Below, one piece after another: positions 63,327 through 64,000 of a DNA stretch of 64,000 bases. The position numbers and the translations under genes are program-made. The DNA comes from Nicoletella semolina. GTDB taxonomy: Bacteria > Pseudomonadota > Gammaproteobacteria > Enterobacterales > Pasteurellaceae. The stretch spans positions 1 through 64,000 of the forward strand of contig NZ_SLXJ01000002.1 of assembly GCF_004345745.1 (NCBI RefSeq), given 5' to 3'. Position 1 is the first letter of the stretch. Every line of letters starts with the position of its first letter. The notes beneath the pieces were generated by a model. The model ran no database searches and was not told the origin of the DNA. It saw only the letters and a list, made by a program, of their open reading frames with translations.

Positions 63327-63965
63327 ATGAGTAGATTGAAAAGTGAACTGAATCATAAAGATCGCCAATTAACCGTCGCCAAGATTGCGATCGTTTGCAT
63401 CACCCTTATTTGTTTTGCCTTAATGTTTATTATTTACACCTTCCCAAGTACCTTGAAAATCTTACTTCCCCCTGATTTAAGGGCTGGCAGCCAGCGACCT
63501 TGGTGGGAAGTGCCAACATCAACCGTCTATGCCTTTGCCTATCAAACCTTTCAGCAACTTAATCGTTGGACACTTGATGGGACTCAAGATTACGAAAAAA
63601 ACATTGAAGCACTTAAGCCTTTTTTAACCCCCTCTTGTGAAGCCTTTTTGCAACAAGATTATGAGGATCGCCAACGTCATAGTGAATTGCGTGATCGTGT
63701 GCGTGGCGTGTATGAAATCCCAGGACGGGGATTTAGTGATGATCGCGTGATTGTCCATAGCCGAGATAGCTGGACGGTGAATTTGGATTTAAGTGTCGAT
63801 GAGTATTACAAAGACGAACCTGTCAAACGTGTTTTAACCCGTTTCCCTATCAGTATTGTGCGAATGGATATTGATTCACAGCGTAATCCTTGGGGATTAG
63901 GTTTTAACTGTTATGCCTCCATACCCTTACGTTTAGAGGCAAGTGAGAGTGGGGAGAAAAAATAA
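63327..63965 (+). CDS. TIGR03746-family (PFL_4703) ICE protein
   Basis: 212 residues. One membrane segment near the N-terminus (about 18-40, IAIVCITLICFALMFIIYTF) is followed by a periplasmic domain: VYAFAYQTFQQLNRWTLDGTQDYEKNI, RGVYEIPGRGFSDDRVIVHSRDSW and NPWGLGFNCYAS. It is shaped like VirB8/TraE bitopic proteins. It follows TIGR03750 with no gap and abuts the next gene. Confidence 0.9.
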   Translation: MSRLKSELNHKDRQLTVAKIAIVCITLICFALMFIIYTFPSTLKILLPPDLRAGSQRPWWEVPTSTVYAFAYQTFQQLNRWTLDGTQDYEKNIEALKPFLTPSCEAFLQQDYEDRQRHSELRDRVRGVYEIPGRGFSDDRVIVHSRDSWTVNLDLSVDEYYKDEPVKRVLTRFPISIVRMDIDSQRNPWGLGFNCYASIPLRLEASESGEKK

Positions 63966-64000
63966 ATGAAGCGAAAAACCTTACGAAATTTGACCGCACT
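63966..64000 (+). CDS. start of the next secretion gene (TIGR03749 expected), partial
   Basis: An ATG one base after the previous stop opens MKRKTLRNLTAL and runs off the window. By the conserved order this should be the TIGR03749 (TraK-like) protein; the sequence here is too short to tell. A Hin-type uptake core starts at 63993. Confidence 0.55.
   Translation, partial: MKRKTLRNLTA

Larger units (their letters stand above)
37778..64000. mobile_element. integrative conjugative element of the ICEHin1056/PAGI type (one end)
   Basis: From the end of tRNA-Asn to the window edge every recognisable gene belongs to the conserved backbone of GI-type integrative elements: soj/parA, dnaB-like, parB, DUF2857, STY4528, TIGR03761, DUF3158, ssb, topB, STY4534, DUF3560, then the genomic-island-like type IV secretion genes. 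The integrase, relaxase and VirB4-like ATPase must lie past 64000. Uptake signals inside are of the H. influenzae type, unlike the host. No antibiotic-resistance or metal-resistance cargo is in this part. The left boundary is inferred to lie between 37761 and 37862; the att repeat cannot be confirmed without the right end. Confidence 0.93.

Overview
The window comes from a Pasteurellaceae genome. Its core genes (hslVU, cya, glyQS, hfq-miaA, truD, tpiA, ponB, mutY-yggX-mltC) look like those of that family. Uptake signal sequences (USS) of the Actinobacillus pleuropneumoniae type (core ACAAGCGGT) recur between and inside them, for example at 5267, 7914, 18711, 22224 and 30179. This points to the Apl subclade (Actinobacillus, Mannheimia, Bibersteinia, Glaesserella and relatives). 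I cannot name the species.

Positions 1-37777 are chromosome. The window opens in the 3' end of a 5S rRNA gene. A decayed glycerol-phosphate locus follows: a glpQ remnant on the minus strand, a shredded glpA on the plus strand, no glpB or glpT, and a glpC without its first iron-sulfur motif. Ordinary housekeeping blocks come next: hslVU, dprA/def, hldD, rpmH-rnpA-yidD, cya, a ribosomal-oxygenase cupin gene, glyQ-glyS, xerC, mltG-tmk-holB, menB, an FKBP and pdxY. At 23.8-30.6 kb an autotransporter gene and the 3' end of truD occur twice in inverted orientation, flanking hfq-miaA. The left autotransporter is full length with a long coiled-coil repeat passenger. The right one is a frameshifted, internally deleted pseudogene. 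Then come tpiA, a TbpB-like lipoprotein, ponB, mutY-yggX-mltC, and tRNA-Phe and tRNA-Asn genes.

From about 37.8 kb to the right edge (and beyond) lies one end of an integrative conjugative element of the ICEHin1056/PAGI/SPI-7 type. The order is ParA/Soj, DnaB-like helicase, ParB, DUF2857, STY4528-family replication protein, TIGR03761, DUF3158, SSB, TopB, STY4534/DUF3577, DUF3560, and then the type IV secretion block: PilL-N lipoprotein, TIGR03759, lytic transglycosylase, TIGR03765, TraD, TIGR03747, RAQPRD, TIGR03758, TIGR03745, TIGR03750, TIGR03746 and the start of TIGR03749. Its USSs are of the Haemophilus influenzae type (AAGTGCGGT), unlike the surrounding chromosome, so the element was probably shaped in a Hin-clade host.

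The most unusual material is non-coding structure inside this element. (1) Five genes between 51.0 and 54.5 kb share a 5' leader. In it a hairpin loop and the Shine-Dalgarno region carry nearly the same sequence, and a strand between them can pair with either; the pairing is kept while the sequence changes. (2) A 36-bp-period array of seven perfect 7-bp hairpins with covarying stems lies at 43737-43969. (3) A cloverleaf-like fold plus a possible pseudoknot lies at 50795-50938. (4) Hairpin iterons sit inside the STY4528 replication gene. (5) Simple anti-Shine-Dalgarno hairpins precede the first genes of the replication and secretion units. Together they suggest that this element is controlled largely after transcription, or through folded single-stranded DNA, by elements I do not recognise.
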